The translations under genes and the position numbers were made by a program. Positions 1 through 8,881 of a DNA stretch of 64,000 nucleotides are shown here, piece after piece. This DNA comes from Phocaeicola massiliensis B84634 = Timone 84634 = DSM 17679 = JCM 13223 (GTDB lineage Bacteria > Bacteroidota > Bacteroidia > Bacteroidales > Bacteroidaceae). The notes beneath the pieces were generated by a model. The model worked only from the letters and a program-made list of their open reading frames with translations. It was not told where the DNA came from and ran no database searches. Positions within the stretch are counted from its first letter, which is position 1, and each line of letters starts with the position of its first letter. The stretch spans positions 319,387 to 383,386 of the forward strand of contig NZ_KB905472.1 in the NCBI RefSeq assembly GCF_000382445.1, read 5' to 3'.

Positions 1-758
1 GAAGCAAACAATTCGACTCCTTTTGAGGCTAATTCTTTGGCACGGAGCAGCGTACTGATGAGCATCTTTTCGCTGGCTACGGATGTTTTATGCAGGTAGA
101 CTTGCCAATACATCAAGCGGCGTGATGTCAGAAAGTTCTCTATGGAGTAGATTCCTTTTGATTCGACTACCAGATGATCGTCTTTTACGTCCAGCATCTT
201 GATGATACGCGCCGAACCGATATTGCCTTCCGTTACTCCGGTATAAAAACTGTCGCGGCGCAGATAGTCCAACCGGTCCATATCCAGTTGTCCGCTTACC
301 AATTGATGAAGAAACTTCTTGGGGTACTCGTCTTTGAAGATTTGGATAGCAAGATTGAGCTGTCCTTTTAAGTCTTTGTTGATACGCTCCATCAGCATCA
401 GTGAAATTTCTTCATGCGAAACTCCTGTGACCAGTGTGTTCTCCAGAACATGCGAAAAAGGTCCGTGTCCGATATCGTGAAGCAAAATAGCCGCCTGAAC
501 AGCTTCCGCTTCGCTGTCAAAAATGAAATTACCTTTGGCTGTAAGATGGCTGATGGCTTCACTCATCAAATAGAAGGCTCCCAGCGAGTGCTGAAACCGG
601 GTGTGTTGCGCTCCCGGATACACAGCAGAAGATAACCCCAGTTGCTTTATGCGTGTAAGGCGTTGCAGCAACGGGTGGCATACAATATTATATAACAACC
701 CCTTCGGGATATTGATAAACCCGAAGACGGGGTCGTTTATGATTTTTCTTTCACTCAT
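1..758 (-). CDS. HD-domain phosphohydrolase (partial, C-terminus beyond window)
   Basis: The gene starts at 758 and runs off the left edge, so only about 252 N-terminal residues are visible. The metal-binding HD signature is clear: His57 in HTRFQHS, then LLHDIGHG with His94-Asp95, His98 and His103, and a later DMDRLDYLRRD stretch. This pattern is that of the dGTPase/SAMHD1-like HD family common in Bacteroidota (usually around 400 residues), which hydrolyses dNTPs or related nucleotides; the actual substrate cannot be read from sequence. Its ATG overlaps the pyrF stop as TAATG, implying translational coupling at the end of the purM-prfA-pyrF unit. Confidence 0.8.
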   Translation of the reverse strand, partial: MSERKIINDPVFGFINIPKGLLYNIVCHPLLQRLTRIKQLGLSSAVYPGAQHTRFQHSLGAFYLMSEAISHLTAKGNFIFDSEAEAVQAAILLHDIGHGPFSHVLENTLVTGVSHEEISLMLMERINKDLKGQLNLAIQIFKDEYPKKFLHQLVSGQLDMDRLDYLRRDSFYTGVTEGNIGSARIIKMLDVKDDHLVVESKGIYSIENFLTSRRLMYWQVYLHKTSVASEKMLISTLLRAKELASKGVELFA

Positions 759-1582
759 TAAAGGATTGCTTTCAACTGTTCTTCCATTTGTGCCTGAACT
801 TTCTTGGCTTCTTGTCCGGCTACGTTTGCGAAGTTTTCAGTTTTATCGGCATAGATAATGGCGCGGCTGGAGTTGACAATCAGTCCGCAAGTGTTGTTCA
901 TGCCATATTTGCACACTTCTTCCAATGAACCGCCTTGTGCACCGATACCCGGTACCAGCAGGAAGTGGTTGGGAACAATCTTACGGATATCTTCGAATGC
1001 ACGTCCTTGGGTGGCACCTACCACATACATCATGTTTTCATCGTTTGCCCAATTCTGTGAGGTGCGCAACACTTTTTCAAACAGGCGTTCTCCGTTGGCA
1101 TCTTCTGTCAGTTGGAAGTCATGCGAACCTTTATTGCTGGTCAAAGCAAGCAGAATAACCCATTTGCCTTCGTAAGTGAGGAACGGAGTTACGCTGTCTT
1201 CGCCCATATAAGGAGCAACAGTGACAGAATCGATGTTCAACTCTTCGAAGAAAGTACGGGCATACATAGCCGAGGTATTACCAATATCGCCACGTTTGGC
1301 ATCGGCAATGATGAATTGGTCAGGATAGTTTTCCTTGATGTAGTTCACTGTTTTTTCAAAAGCAATCCATCCTTTCACGCCCATGCTTTCATAGAAAGCC
1401 AGGTTGGGCTTGTATGCAATACAGTAAGGAGCTGTAGCATCGATAATAGCCTTGTTGAAAGCAAAGATAGGGTCTTCTTCCTTCAACAGGTGTTCGGGGA
1501 TTTTCTTTATGTCAGTATCCAGTCCTACACAGAGGAATGATTTCTTTTTTTTGATGTTCTCAAATAATTGTTGCTTGTCCAT
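758..1582 (-). CDS. pyrF: Orotidine 5'-phosphate decarboxylase, group 2
   Basis: This 274-residue protein decarboxylates OMP to UMP, the last step of de novo pyrimidine synthesis, in the cytosol. The group-2 signature [12 protein letters not shown] (Asp94, Lys96, Asp99) contains the catalytic Asp-Lys-Asp array, and the N-terminal LCVGLDTD and C-terminal [10 protein letters not shown] phosphate-binding segments are present. The length fits the group-2 family, which is longer than E. coli-type enzymes. An in-frame ATG at 1618 would overlap prfA; the ATG at 1582 leaves a 25-nt gap after the prfA stop and gives the usual MDKQQLF start, so it is preferred. The stop overlaps the next ATG by one base. 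Confidence 0.95.
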   Translation of the reverse strand: MDKQQLFENIKKKKSFLCVGLDTDIKKIPEHLLKEEDPIFAFNKAIIDATAPYCIAYKPNLAFYESMGVKGWIAFEKTVNYIKENYPDQFIIADAKRGDIGNTSAMYARTFFEELNIDSVTVAPYMGEDSVTPFLTYEGKWVILLALTSNKGSHDFQLTEDANGERLFEKVLRTSQNWANDENMMYVVGATQGRAFEDIRKIVPNHFLLVPGIGAQGGSLEEVCKYGMNNTCGLIVNSSRAIIYADKTENFANVAGQEAKKVQAQMEEQLKAIL

Positions 1583-1607
1583 AGTTATACTATTTAGCTT
1601 AATATTA

Positions 1608-2720
1608 TTATAATTCACTCTCCTTCAATCGCTCTGCATTTTCGGCCACTATCAGATGGTCGATGCAATCTTGAATATCACCGTCCATAAAAGCAGCCAG
1701 ATTGTAGATGGTGTAATTGATACGGTGGTCGGTGATACGTCCCTGCGGGTAGTTGTAAGTACGGATTTTGGCCGAACGGTCTCCGGTGGATACCATAGTT
1801 TTACGCTTGCTGGCAATATCATCGATATACTTTTGATGTTCCTTGTCATATATAAAGGTACGCAGGCGCGAAAGGGCGCGTTCTTTGTTCTTTGGCTGGT
1901 CGCGGGTTTCGGTACATTCGATGAGGATTTCCTCCACTACTCCCGTATTCGGGTTTTTCCAGTTGTAACGCAGACGCACTCCCGATTCTACCTTGTTGAC
2001 GTTCTGTCCGCCGGCTCCACCGCTTCGGAAAGTATCCCATTTGATTTCGCCTTCGTTGATTTCCACATCAAATGGTTCGGCTTCCGGCAATACGGCAACA
2101 GATGCCGCCGAGGTATGCACACGCCCTTGTGTTTCGGTAGCCGGAACGCGCTGCACACGGTGAACTCCCGATTCGTATTTCAGCGTGCCGTACACTTTGT
2201 CGCCGGTCACATAACAGATAATTTCCTTGAATCCTCCGGCAGCACCTTCGTTGGCACTGGAGACTTCCAGTTTCCAACCTTTCGTTTCGCAGTATTTACT
2301 GTACATGCGAAACAGGTCGCCGGCAAAGATGGCTGCTTCATCGCCTCCCGTGCCGCCACGTATTTCGAGGATGGCATTACGGTCGTCCTGCGGGTCGGCG
2401 GGAACAAGCAGCAGTTTGATTTCCTCTTCTAGTTCGGGAATACGCACTTCGCAGGCATTAGCCTCTTCGCGTGCCATTTCTTTCATTTCGGGGTCGGATT
2501 CGGTTGTCATTATCTGCTTTGCCTCTTCCAGTCCGTTCAGACATTGTATATATTCTTTGCGGGCCTTCATAATGTCGCTCATATCCTTGTATTCCTTGGT
2601 GAGCTTGACATAACGCTTTTGGTCTGCAATCACATTCGGGTCGGTGATGAGGGTGGAAACTTCCTCAAACCGGGCTACCAGCCCTTCTAATTTTTCAAGT
2701 AGGGTATTATTGTCTGCCAT
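1608..2720 (-). CDS. prfA: Peptide chain release factor 1
   Basis: A 370-residue class I release factor that recognises UAA and UAG at the ribosomal A site. The tripeptide anticodon PAT is at residues 193-195 within [12 protein letters not shown], which marks RF1 rather than RF2 (SPF). The peptidyl-tRNA hydrolysis motif GGQ is at 237-239 in [15 protein letters not shown]. Full length, with an N-terminal coiled domain. It lies 6 nt after the small membrane gene and 25 nt before pyrF in one minus-strand operon. There is no internal frameshift site, as expected for RF1. Confidence 0.96.
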   Translation of the reverse strand: MADNNTLLEKLEGLVARFEEVSTLITDPNVIADQKRYVKLTKEYKDMSDIMKARKEYIQCLNGLEEAKQIMTTESDPEMKEMAREEANACEVRIPELEEEIKLLLVPADPQDDRNAILEIRGGTGGDEAAIFAGDLFRMYSKYCETKGWKLEVSSANEGAAGGFKEIICYVTGDKVYGTLKYESGVHRVQRVPATETQGRVHTSAASVAVLPEAEPFDVEINEGEIKWDTFRSGGAGGQNVNKVESGVRLRYNWKNPNTGVVEEILIECTETRDQPKNKERALSRLRTFIYDKEHQKYIDDIASKRKTMVSTGDRSAKIRTYNYPQGRITDHRINYTIYNLAAFMDGDIQDCIDHLIVAENAERLKESEL

Positions 2721-2726
2721 ATATGT

Positions 2727-3020
2727 TTATTTGTTCTTGGTTTCAATCCAGGTAAATATGACGGCCATAGCGAGTAGGAGAATGACATATCCTATCCATT
2801 GCCATGTTGTGTATTTTTTTACCCATTTCTTGGATTGGAAGTACACGTCTGCAATGATGCCTGCCGTAGCTCCTATAGCCATATAAGTAACGTTTTTTAG
2901 AAAAAGACTGTCCAACCATACGCTCAGACCTATACAGGCTGCTCCCAGAAAGATACATGCTAGCATCAGCAGGCAACCTTTGGGTGGTATTCCTTTTCTT
3001 GTTTCTTTGTTTTCGTCCAT
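2727..3020 (-). CDS. Small membrane protein of unknown function
   Basis: A 97-residue protein with a charged N-terminus (MDENKETRKG) and three likely hydrophobic spans: around residues 15-35, 42-58 and 73-92. I do not recognise a named family with confidence. The ATG at 3020 is preferred over an upstream one at 3059 because the longer form would overlap the purM coding end. The gene sits between purM and prfA with gaps of 19 and 6 nt, so it is co-transcribed with them, but this gives no clear role. Confidence 0.75.
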   Translation of the reverse strand: MDENKETRKGIPPKGCLLMLACIFLGAACIGLSVWLDSLFLKNVTYMAIGATAGIIADVYFQSKKWVKKYTTWQWIGYVILLLAMAVIFTWIETKNK

Positions 3021-3039
3021 GGCCTTCTCTTTGCCGGAT

Positions 3040-4206
3040 TTAGTATTTAAACTCCCCAAACTCGGAGCGGATAATCAATTCTTTCTTGTCGCTTTCTTCT
3101 ACGCGTCCCACAATTTGTGCGTCGATATTGAACGACTTGCTGATAGCGATTACTTCTTCGGCATGCTCCGGTGACAGGTAAACTTCCAGACGGTGGCCCA
3201 TATTGAATACCTTGTACATTTCTTCCCAATCGGTGCCGCTTTGTTCCTTGATGGTCTTGAACAGCGGGGGAACAGGGAACAGGTTGTCTTTCACTACACG
3301 TACTTTGTCTACAAAGTGCAGAATCTTGGTCTGTGCACCGCCTGAGCAATGAACCATACCGTGAATTTCGGGACGAAGTGCATCCAACAGCTTCTTCACT
3401 ACCGGAGCGTATGTGCGAGTGGGTGATAAAACCAACTTGCCTGCATCCAGCGGACTGTCCTCCACTTTGTCTGTCAGTTTCAGGTTTCCGCTGTAAACTA
3501 ATTCTTCGGGCACGGCCTTATCATAACTTTCGGGATATTTCTCTGCCAGATATTTAGAGAACACATCGTGGCGGGCGCTGGTCAGTCCGTTGCTTCCCAT
3601 ACCGCCGTTATATTCTTTTTCGTAAGTGGCTTGTCCGTAAGAAGCCAGACCGACAATGACGTCACCCGGACGGATATTGGCGTTGTTGATGACATCGGCG
3701 CGCTTCATGCGGCAAGTCACGGTAGAGTCTACGATAATGGTACGGACCAAGTCGCCTACATCGGCAGTCTCGCCGCCGGTGGCATAAACGCCTACTCCCA
3801 TATCACGAAGTTCGGCAAGCAGTTCGTCCGTTCCGTTGATGATGGCAGAAATGACTTCTCCGGGAACGAGCAGTTTGTTGCGTCCGATGGTGGATGAAAC
3901 CAAAATGTTGTCGACAGCACCCACACAAAGCAGGTCGTCAATGTTCATAATCAGTGCATCTTGCGCAATGCCTTTCCACACACTCAGGTCGCCTGTCTCT
4001 TTCCAATAAAGGTAGGCCAAGGACGATTTTGTGCCTGCACCGTCGGCGTGCATGATGTTGCAATATTCGGGGTCTCCGCCCAGAATATCAGGGATTATCT
4101 TACAGAAAGCTTGGGGGAAAATACCTTTGTCAATGTTCTTAATGGCGTTGTGTACATCTTCTTTGGATGCTGACACGCCGCGCTGCATGTATCGTTGATT
4201 ACTCAT
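3040..4206 (-). CDS. purM: Phosphoribosylformylglycinamidine cyclo-ligase (AIR synthase)
   Basis: A 388-residue PurM-family enzyme that makes aminoimidazole ribonucleotide from FGAM with ATP in purine synthesis. Supporting segments are DGAGTKSSLAYLY near residue 55, the NIDDLLCVGA motif near 89, ATGGETADVGDLV near 141 and VHCSGGAQTK near 288, which together follow the AIR synthase fold order. It is somewhat longer than E. coli PurM (about 345 residues), as in the Bacteroidota form. It is the first gene of the purM / small membrane protein / prfA / pyrF / HD-hydrolase unit and has a TATTTTTG -7 box about 30 nt upstream of the ATG. Confidence 0.93.
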   Translation of the reverse strand: MSNQRYMQRGVSASKEDVHNAIKNIDKGIFPQAFCKIIPDILGGDPEYCNIMHADGAGTKSSLAYLYWKETGDLSVWKGIAQDALIMNIDDLLCVGAVDNILVSSTIGRNKLLVPGEVISAIINGTDELLAELRDMGVGVYATGGETADVGDLVRTIIVDSTVTCRMKRADVINNANIRPGDVIVGLASYGQATYEKEYNGGMGSNGLTSARHDVFSKYLAEKYPESYDKAVPEELVYSGNLKLTDKVEDSPLDAGKLVLSPTRTYAPVVKKLLDALRPEIHGMVHCSGGAQTKILHFVDKVRVVKDNLFPVPPLFKTIKEQSGTDWEEMYKVFNMGHRLEVYLSPEHAEEVIAISKSFNIDAQIVGRVEESDKKELIIRSEFGEFKY

Positions 4207-4235
4207 GAGTTAAATGTTTTGTTCAATTGAATGCG

Positions 4236-4243
4236 CAAAAATA
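4236..4243 (-). promoter_or_regulatory. Predicted Bacteroides -7 box upstream of purM
   Basis: On the minus strand this reads TATTTTTG, matching the Bacteroides consensus TAnnTTTG, 29 nt before the purM ATG. No TTTG -33 element is present at the usual 19-21 nt spacing, so the call rests on the -7 box and position only. Confidence 0.5.
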
Positions 4244-4396
4244 GCTATTATTTTGCTTATAGCCTTGAGTTTTACAAAAATAAAAAGAAATCCGGGGGTA
4301 TGTTTTGCTTCCTGTCTGTATTTATTCCGATGCTTGGCCCCGATATTAGCCGGATTAAGCCTTTTCATCCTTTTGATTAAGTCTTTTGATAGGGCA

Positions 4397-4520
4397 GATT
4401 ATTACAGACTTCGGCAATGGACCATACAGTCCGTTGTAATGGACTGTATAGTCTGCCGTAGTAGACTGTACGGTCTGCCGTAATAGACTGTACGGTCTGC
4501 TGCAGCGGACTGTAATAATC
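4397..4520. repeat. Tandem array of 22-bp palindromic repeats
   Basis: The 389-nt gap between purM and the next gene holds four back-to-back 22-bp units (4418-4439, 4440-4461, 4462-4483, 4484-4505) plus partial units at both ends. Each unit carries an imperfect palindrome; the clearest are AGACTGTACGGTCT at 4463-4476 and 4485-4498. The array is framed by the inverted arms GATTATTACAGAC (4397-4409) and GACTGTAATAATC (4508-4520), so the whole block can fold on itself. Function unknown: possible operator array, processing element or terminator of the permease gene that ends at 4596. Nothing else was seen in the rest of the gap apart from the purM promoter. Confidence 0.85.
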
Positions 4521-4595
4521 TTCCGTTTGAAAGAGCTTAGCCGACAGTAAAGAGTTGCTTGGTCTTCCCTTTTCTGCGAGAAGCAGGATAGTTGT

Positions 4596-5597
4596 TTATT
4601 TCAGGTATTGCTCTTTAAAGATATTGACGCATAGAATGAAGATGGAAATCAGTAGCGGACCGAATATCACTCCCATGAAACCGAATAGAGACAGTCCGAT
4701 GACAACTCCGAATATCGTGATGAGAGGATGGGTGTCTGCCATCTTTTTTTGGAGAATAAAGCGGATGAGGTTATCGATATTGGTTACTATTAACCCACAG
4801 TAAAGAAGCAAGCCGATGGCATGAGGCCAATCACCCGATATAGCCATGTAAGCAGCTAAGGGAAACCATACAAGGGTTGTTCCCACAATAGGAATGACGG
4901 TGGCAAAGCAGGTAAGGAAACCGAAGAGCAATGCACTGGGAGCATCAAACAGGTAATATCCCAACGTAGCGATTGCTCCTTGAATGATTGCCAATAATGG
5001 GATACCTATCGCATTTGCCCGGACAATCATATTGATTTCGTTCATTACATGTTTCTTGTTGTTGTCACTGAAGGGGAGAAGCTCATAAATATATTGTTCC
5101 ATTTTTGTTCCTCCAATCAGCATGAAGTAGAGTACAAAAACCAAAACAAACAGATTGACGGCAAAACTGCTGATGCCGCCCATCAGAAATTGGCCGATGC
5201 CGGGGAGTATGGATGCTATCGAGCTTATGTTTTCTTTGCTTAGTAAGTCATATTCTGTCTTCCGGCGAATCCAGTCGGCAAGGTTGGTAATTGTGTCGAC
5301 AAAAGTGGCGGTGTCTACATTGACGGTCTGTAACTTGCTGATGAGCAGCCATACAGCCAATGAGAGAGGAACAAGAAAGCAGAGTATGGCTTCTATCAAC
5401 AGGATAATGGCAGTGATGCTTTTCCTTATTTTTTTCTTTTGGGTAAGATAGAGCATCTGGTCTCTGACCATGATGTAGATAGTACATGCTCCTAATATTC
5501 CTCCCATAAAAGGAGTCATTTTCAAGAAGAGCAAAAGCCCTAATCCTAGTATGATGGTGATAAGGGAGTATTTCCGGTATTGTTCTTTTACGCTCAT
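4596..5597 (-). CDS. AI-2E family membrane permease
   Basis: A 333-residue polytopic membrane protein with the topology of the AI-2E/PerM family: paired N-terminal spans (about 12-45), a span near 62-85, a soluble coiled segment of about 60 residues, then a cluster of spans from about 140 to the C-terminus. Family-typical segments are IVPIVGTTLVWFPLAAY and FGVVIGLSLFGFMGVIFGP. Members export or exchange small molecules or ions; the AI-2 role of the founding protein should not be assumed. It follows the TPR gene by 58 nt on the same strand. Confidence 0.85.
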   Translation of the reverse strand: MSVKEQYRKYSLITIILGLGLLLFLKMTPFMGGILGACTIYIMVRDQMLYLTQKKKIRKSITAIILLIEAILCFLVPLSLAVWLLISKLQTVNVDTATFVDTITNLADWIRRKTEYDLLSKENISSIASILPGIGQFLMGGISSFAVNLFVLVFVLYFMLIGGTKMEQYIYELLPFSDNNKKHVMNEINMIVRANAIGIPLLAIIQGAIATLGYYLFDAPSALLFGFLTCFATVIPIVGTTLVWFPLAAYMAISGDWPHAIGLLLYCGLIVTNIDNLIRFILQKKMADTHPLITIFGVVIGLSLFGFMGVIFGPLLISIFILCVNIFKEQYLK

Positions 5598-5655
5598 GTT
5601 TTATTGTATATCTCCTGGTGGATAAACAATAAAACAGAGCATAATGTTCATTTCA

Positions 5656-6606
5656 TCAGAAGGGAACGTTCTTTGTCATGTTCTCGTAATTGTTATATTG
5701 CCCGCTGATGTTTCCTTCTGTTTCGGGAGCCAGTTCCATAGCCTTTTTCATATCTTCCACAGAGCCGTCTTTGTCACCTTTCAACAGTTTGATGCGACCT
5801 CGTTCGTGATAGGCTTGTGCAAAGTTGGGATTGATTTCGATGGCTTCATCATATACTCCGATGGCCTTGTCGAAGTCTTTCTTTGTAAGGAAAAGCTCTC
5901 CCAACAGCAGATATGCCTTTTCATTAAAAGGATTGAGCGACAATACTTGATTGAAACATTCCTCTGCCTGTTCCTCTTCACCGGTTGCTGCAAGGATTTC
6001 TCCTTTCAACAGCAGAGCTTGTTCGTCTTCGGGGTTGAGGTTCAGTAATTTCTGAATGTCCTCTGCGGCATCTTTTGCTTGCTTCATGCCCCATAATACT
6101 TCAGCACGTAATTGGTATGCCTCCGTATAATCTTCTTTTAAGACAATTGCTTTGGTCAGCATGGCAATGGCATTGATTTCTTCTTTCATTCCCACCGCTG
6201 CCTTGGCAGTGAGATAATAGGTCAGCGGATTCTTGTCGTCTAAAGCAAGTGCTTTTTGGCAGGCATCGTTCATGCCTTCATAGTCTTCCTGCATGAAGCA
6301 GATACTTGCTAATGACAGAAAAGTGTTGACCTGTTCCGGCTCTTTTTCTGCCATGCGGTTGAAGGTGATGCGTGCATCATCCAGGCGGTTGGCCTGGATG
6401 TATGCATTGGCAAGCAAGGTGAGCGTTTCCATTTCGTCATTGATGGCAACTGCTTCCTCAAAACATTTGATGGCGTATGGCAATTTGCCCATGTGCCGGG
6501 CGCGGATACCATCATATTTTAAAATCTCAAAGTTCTTTTTATCGTTTTTCTCTTTTTCTGTTTCAGGGGTATTGCTCCCACCGAATAAAGATTTAAAAAA
6601 GCCCAT
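5656..6606 (-). CDS. Tetratricopeptide-repeat protein
   Basis: A 316-residue soluble protein made almost entirely of TPR units from about residue 30 to 300, with recognisable helices such as AIKCFEEAVAINDEMETLTL, AEECFNQVLSLNPFNEKAYL and AIGVYDEAIEINPNFAQAYH. No signal peptide; the N-terminus (MGFFKSLFGGSNTPETEKE) is basic then charged. It probably acts as a protein-protein scaffold. Its ATG is 14 nt downstream of the GH84 stop, so the two are likely co-transcribed, although no functional link is evident. Confidence 0.85.
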   Translation of the reverse strand: MGFFKSLFGGSNTPETEKEKNDKKNFEILKYDGIRARHMGKLPYAIKCFEEAVAINDEMETLTLLANAYIQANRLDDARITFNRMAEKEPEQVNTFLSLASICFMQEDYEGMNDACQKALALDDKNPLTYYLTAKAAVGMKEEINAIAMLTKAIVLKEDYTEAYQLRAEVLWGMKQAKDAAEDIQKLLNLNPEDEQALLLKGEILAATGEEEQAEECFNQVLSLNPFNEKAYLLLGELFLTKKDFDKAIGVYDEAIEINPNFAQAYHERGRIKLLKGDKDGSVEDMKKAMELAPETEGNISGQYNNYENMTKNVPF

Positions 6607-6620
6607 AATTTATAATCGTT

Positions 6621-8834
6621 TTATTTGTCTACAGTAATAACGAATCGTCTGAGATAGATTTCTTGTTCTTTGTCTTGGCTGTTGCTGAATCTCACAGCTT
6701 TGACGGGAGCTTTCTGCAGATCTGCTGTCAGGCGATTCTTTTCCTGCTTGTAATCTATTTTCTTCCATTCTTTGCCGTCGGTCGAAACTTCAAGTACTCC
6801 CCAGGTTGCCACTTCGGGTTTGCCGAAGTCAATGTCAATGCTTTGTGCCGGATAAACGTTGTCCAGTTCGATGGTGATAAAACCTTTGCCTTGCCATTTG
6901 ATTACTTCCAGTGCCGGAGACACTTGGATGCGGTTGGTTTTTAACTGTAATGGCAGGTTTCTGATTTGTTCCACATCACTGATAAGCTTATGCGGCATAT
7001 AATCGGTAGTTGCATCCAGTAGGGTATTATATTTCTTGTTATAGCGTTCTGTGACTGTGGCAAAAGTTTGGTCAATCAATGGCTTAATCACTTTTGTGGC
7101 AGTTTTTACGCCCGGCTGGTATGGATTCTGATTGTAAGTCTGGTCTATTTGGAACATCTGTTGCTGTAACGCTTTTACATGCTTGTATTTGCGCATAAAC
7201 AGTTCCTGGTTGCCGTTTTCGTATGCTTTTGCCATGGCCAGGACTTCTTCTCCTGTTTCGCCCAGCAGCTTGAATTGTGTCAGCCATGGTTTCATTTCTT
7301 TTACCAATGGAGTGTTTTCGGCGTCAGTCAGCAAGATATCACCGGATTCTGCCATTCTGCCGAAAGTTTCCTGCAGGGCGGCATAATCGTTTTCATTGTA
7401 TTTCTCGCCTTTTATATAACTGTCGGTAAAACTTTGGGCAACGGGTTGCAAGGCAACGGATTCGTCACGACGATATCGGTGTCCGTTAGCTCCCAAATCG
7501 GAATTATGTGCCGCAAAGAATTCCAGTTCTTCGGCAGATGCAGGCATAATGTTTTTGATGGCATCTTTCCAAGTCTTTTCACTGTCATACTTTTCGGGGT
7601 TCCATGAGTAGGATGCCACTCCGTATATGGCAATCTTCGATGCTTCGGCATGTTCCATCGGATTGGTCACGAAGCCGGACATTTGGTCAGCTATCCGGGT
7701 GTCATTGCCGTATACGGGACCGAGCAGCAGGTGGTCGCGTACATAGTCGGAAACAGGGAAGTTCCACCAGATATAGGCCGGACGTTTGATACGTTCGTTA
7801 ATCCATTGGATGCCTTCTTGGGTGATGTCGGAGATAACGCGGTCGCCTGTCCACATGATTTGGATACTCGGATTCAGCTTGTCGCCCAGTGTGGTGAGAT
7901 ATCCGCCTTTAGGGTCGGACCAGCTTTTGTTATACTCTGTGGGACACATGACAAGGGGAGTCACGTCCTTTTTCACTTTTACAAAGTTTTCGTCGATGTA
8001 GTTCAACAGCTCTGCCTGTTTGACAGGGTTGGTTCCTTCACCCGAAATATCGTCAAAGAAAACAGCGAAAGAGCGCACGCCCAAGTCATACATCTTTTCA
8101 AACTTTGCCAGCAAGTTGTCACGGTCTTCCTGATTCCACTTGATGTCTTGTCCCGGATGAATGGCCCATACGAAATCGACTTCATTTTCTTTAGCCACCT
8201 TTACCAGTTCTTGCAATTGTTCGGCTTCTTTTTCGGGATAGGGCAGACGCCAGTTGGGAGAACTGTGGTAAGGGTCGTCTTTAGGTCCGTAGATATACGT
8301 GTTCATCTTGTTTTCGCCATAGAATTTGAGTTGGCGCAGACGAGCGGCATGGCTCCACGGAGTGCCATAGAATCCTTCCACTACACCGCGGAAGCGGATG
8401 GAGGGGTAGTCTTTTATTTCGACAGCCGGAAGTTGGTTGTCTTTCAACAGGCGGCTGAGAGTCTGCAAGGCATAGAATGTTCCTCGTTCGTCATTTCCTG
8501 CCAATACGATTTCTTTATCGTTGATACAAAGATAGTAGCCTTCCTTTTGATTGGGAATGCGGCGGGCAAACTTGCGGATGGCTTTGTCTCCCTTTTCCCC
8601 GATATAGATACGTAGACCTTCTTTGGCAGAATGATTGCCTGCCAATAATTGTTTTAATTGTTGTACTGCATAGGGGTTGGCTTCCGTGTCTCCCGTGAAT
8701 TGATAGCTTCCGGGTAAAGTGATTAGCTGTCCGGATTCGGAAATCTGTTGAGGAACAGGCTGGATGTCTGTATGTTGTGCAAATGCATTGAATCCTGTAA
8801 ACAGACAAATAATTGCTAAATACGCTTTTCTCAT
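6621..8834 (-). CDS. GH84 beta-N-acetylglucosaminidase (O-GlcNAcase-like)
   Basis: A 737-residue secreted or periplasmic glycosidase that removes terminal beta-linked GlcNAc by substrate-assisted catalysis. Order: signal peptide (residues 1-19, cleavage after FNAFA), GH20/GH84 N-terminal alpha/beta domain (about 25-140), GH84 TIM barrel from [15 protein letters not shown] (148), with the catalytic acid pair in [10 protein letters not shown] (Asp261-Asp262), then helical and C-terminal beta-sandwich regions. Length and sequence architecture match the well-studied B. thetaiotaomicron GH84 enzyme. Likely role: trimming host mucin or glycoprotein GlcNAc. It stands without a SusC/D pair, so it is not in a classic polysaccharide utilisation locus. 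A TATCTTTG box lies upstream. Confidence 0.93.
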   Translation of the reverse strand: MRKAYLAIICLFTGFNAFAQHTDIQPVPQQISESGQLITLPGSYQFTGDTEANPYAVQQLKQLLAGNHSAKEGLRIYIGEKGDKAIRKFARRIPNQKEGYYLCINDKEIVLAGNDERGTFYALQTLSRLLKDNQLPAVEIKDYPSIRFRGVVEGFYGTPWSHAARLRQLKFYGENKMNTYIYGPKDDPYHSSPNWRLPYPEKEAEQLQELVKVAKENEVDFVWAIHPGQDIKWNQEDRDNLLAKFEKMYDLGVRSFAVFFDDISGEGTNPVKQAELLNYIDENFVKVKKDVTPLVMCPTEYNKSWSDPKGGYLTTLGDKLNPSIQIMWTGDRVISDITQEGIQWINERIKRPAYIWWNFPVSDYVRDHLLLGPVYGNDTRIADQMSGFVTNPMEHAEASKIAIYGVASYSWNPEKYDSEKTWKDAIKNIMPASAEELEFFAAHNSDLGANGHRYRRDESVALQPVAQSFTDSYIKGEKYNENDYAALQETFGRMAESGDILLTDAENTPLVKEMKPWLTQFKLLGETGEEVLAMAKAYENGNQELFMRKYKHVKALQQQMFQIDQTYNQNPYQPGVKTATKVIKPLIDQTFATVTERYNKKYNTLLDATTDYMPHKLISDVEQIRNLPLQLKTNRIQVSPALEVIKWQGKGFITIELDNVYPAQSIDIDFGKPEVATWGVLEVSTDGKEWKKIDYKQEKNRLTADLQKAPVKAVRFSNSQDKEQEIYLRRFVITVDK

Positions 8835-8869
8835 GTCTTATTTGGGGTAAAAGGTTAATAAATCAGTGG

Positions 8870-8877
8870 CAAAGATA
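8870..8877 (-). promoter_or_regulatory. Predicted -7 box for the GH84 gene
   Basis: The minus strand reads TATCTTTG, an exact TAnnTTTG match, 35 nt before the GH84 ATG and inside the short gap after the recQ stop. This suggests GH84 has its own promoter although recQ lies upstream on the same strand. Confidence 0.5.
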
Positions 8878-8881
8878 ATAC

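Noticed and set aside
1656..2432. Plus-strand ORF of 258 residues opposite prfA
   Set aside because: Antisense frame of a conserved release factor gene.
7650..8615. Plus-strand ORF of 321 residues opposite GH84
   Set aside because: Antisense frame of the catalytic domain; no signal or motif.
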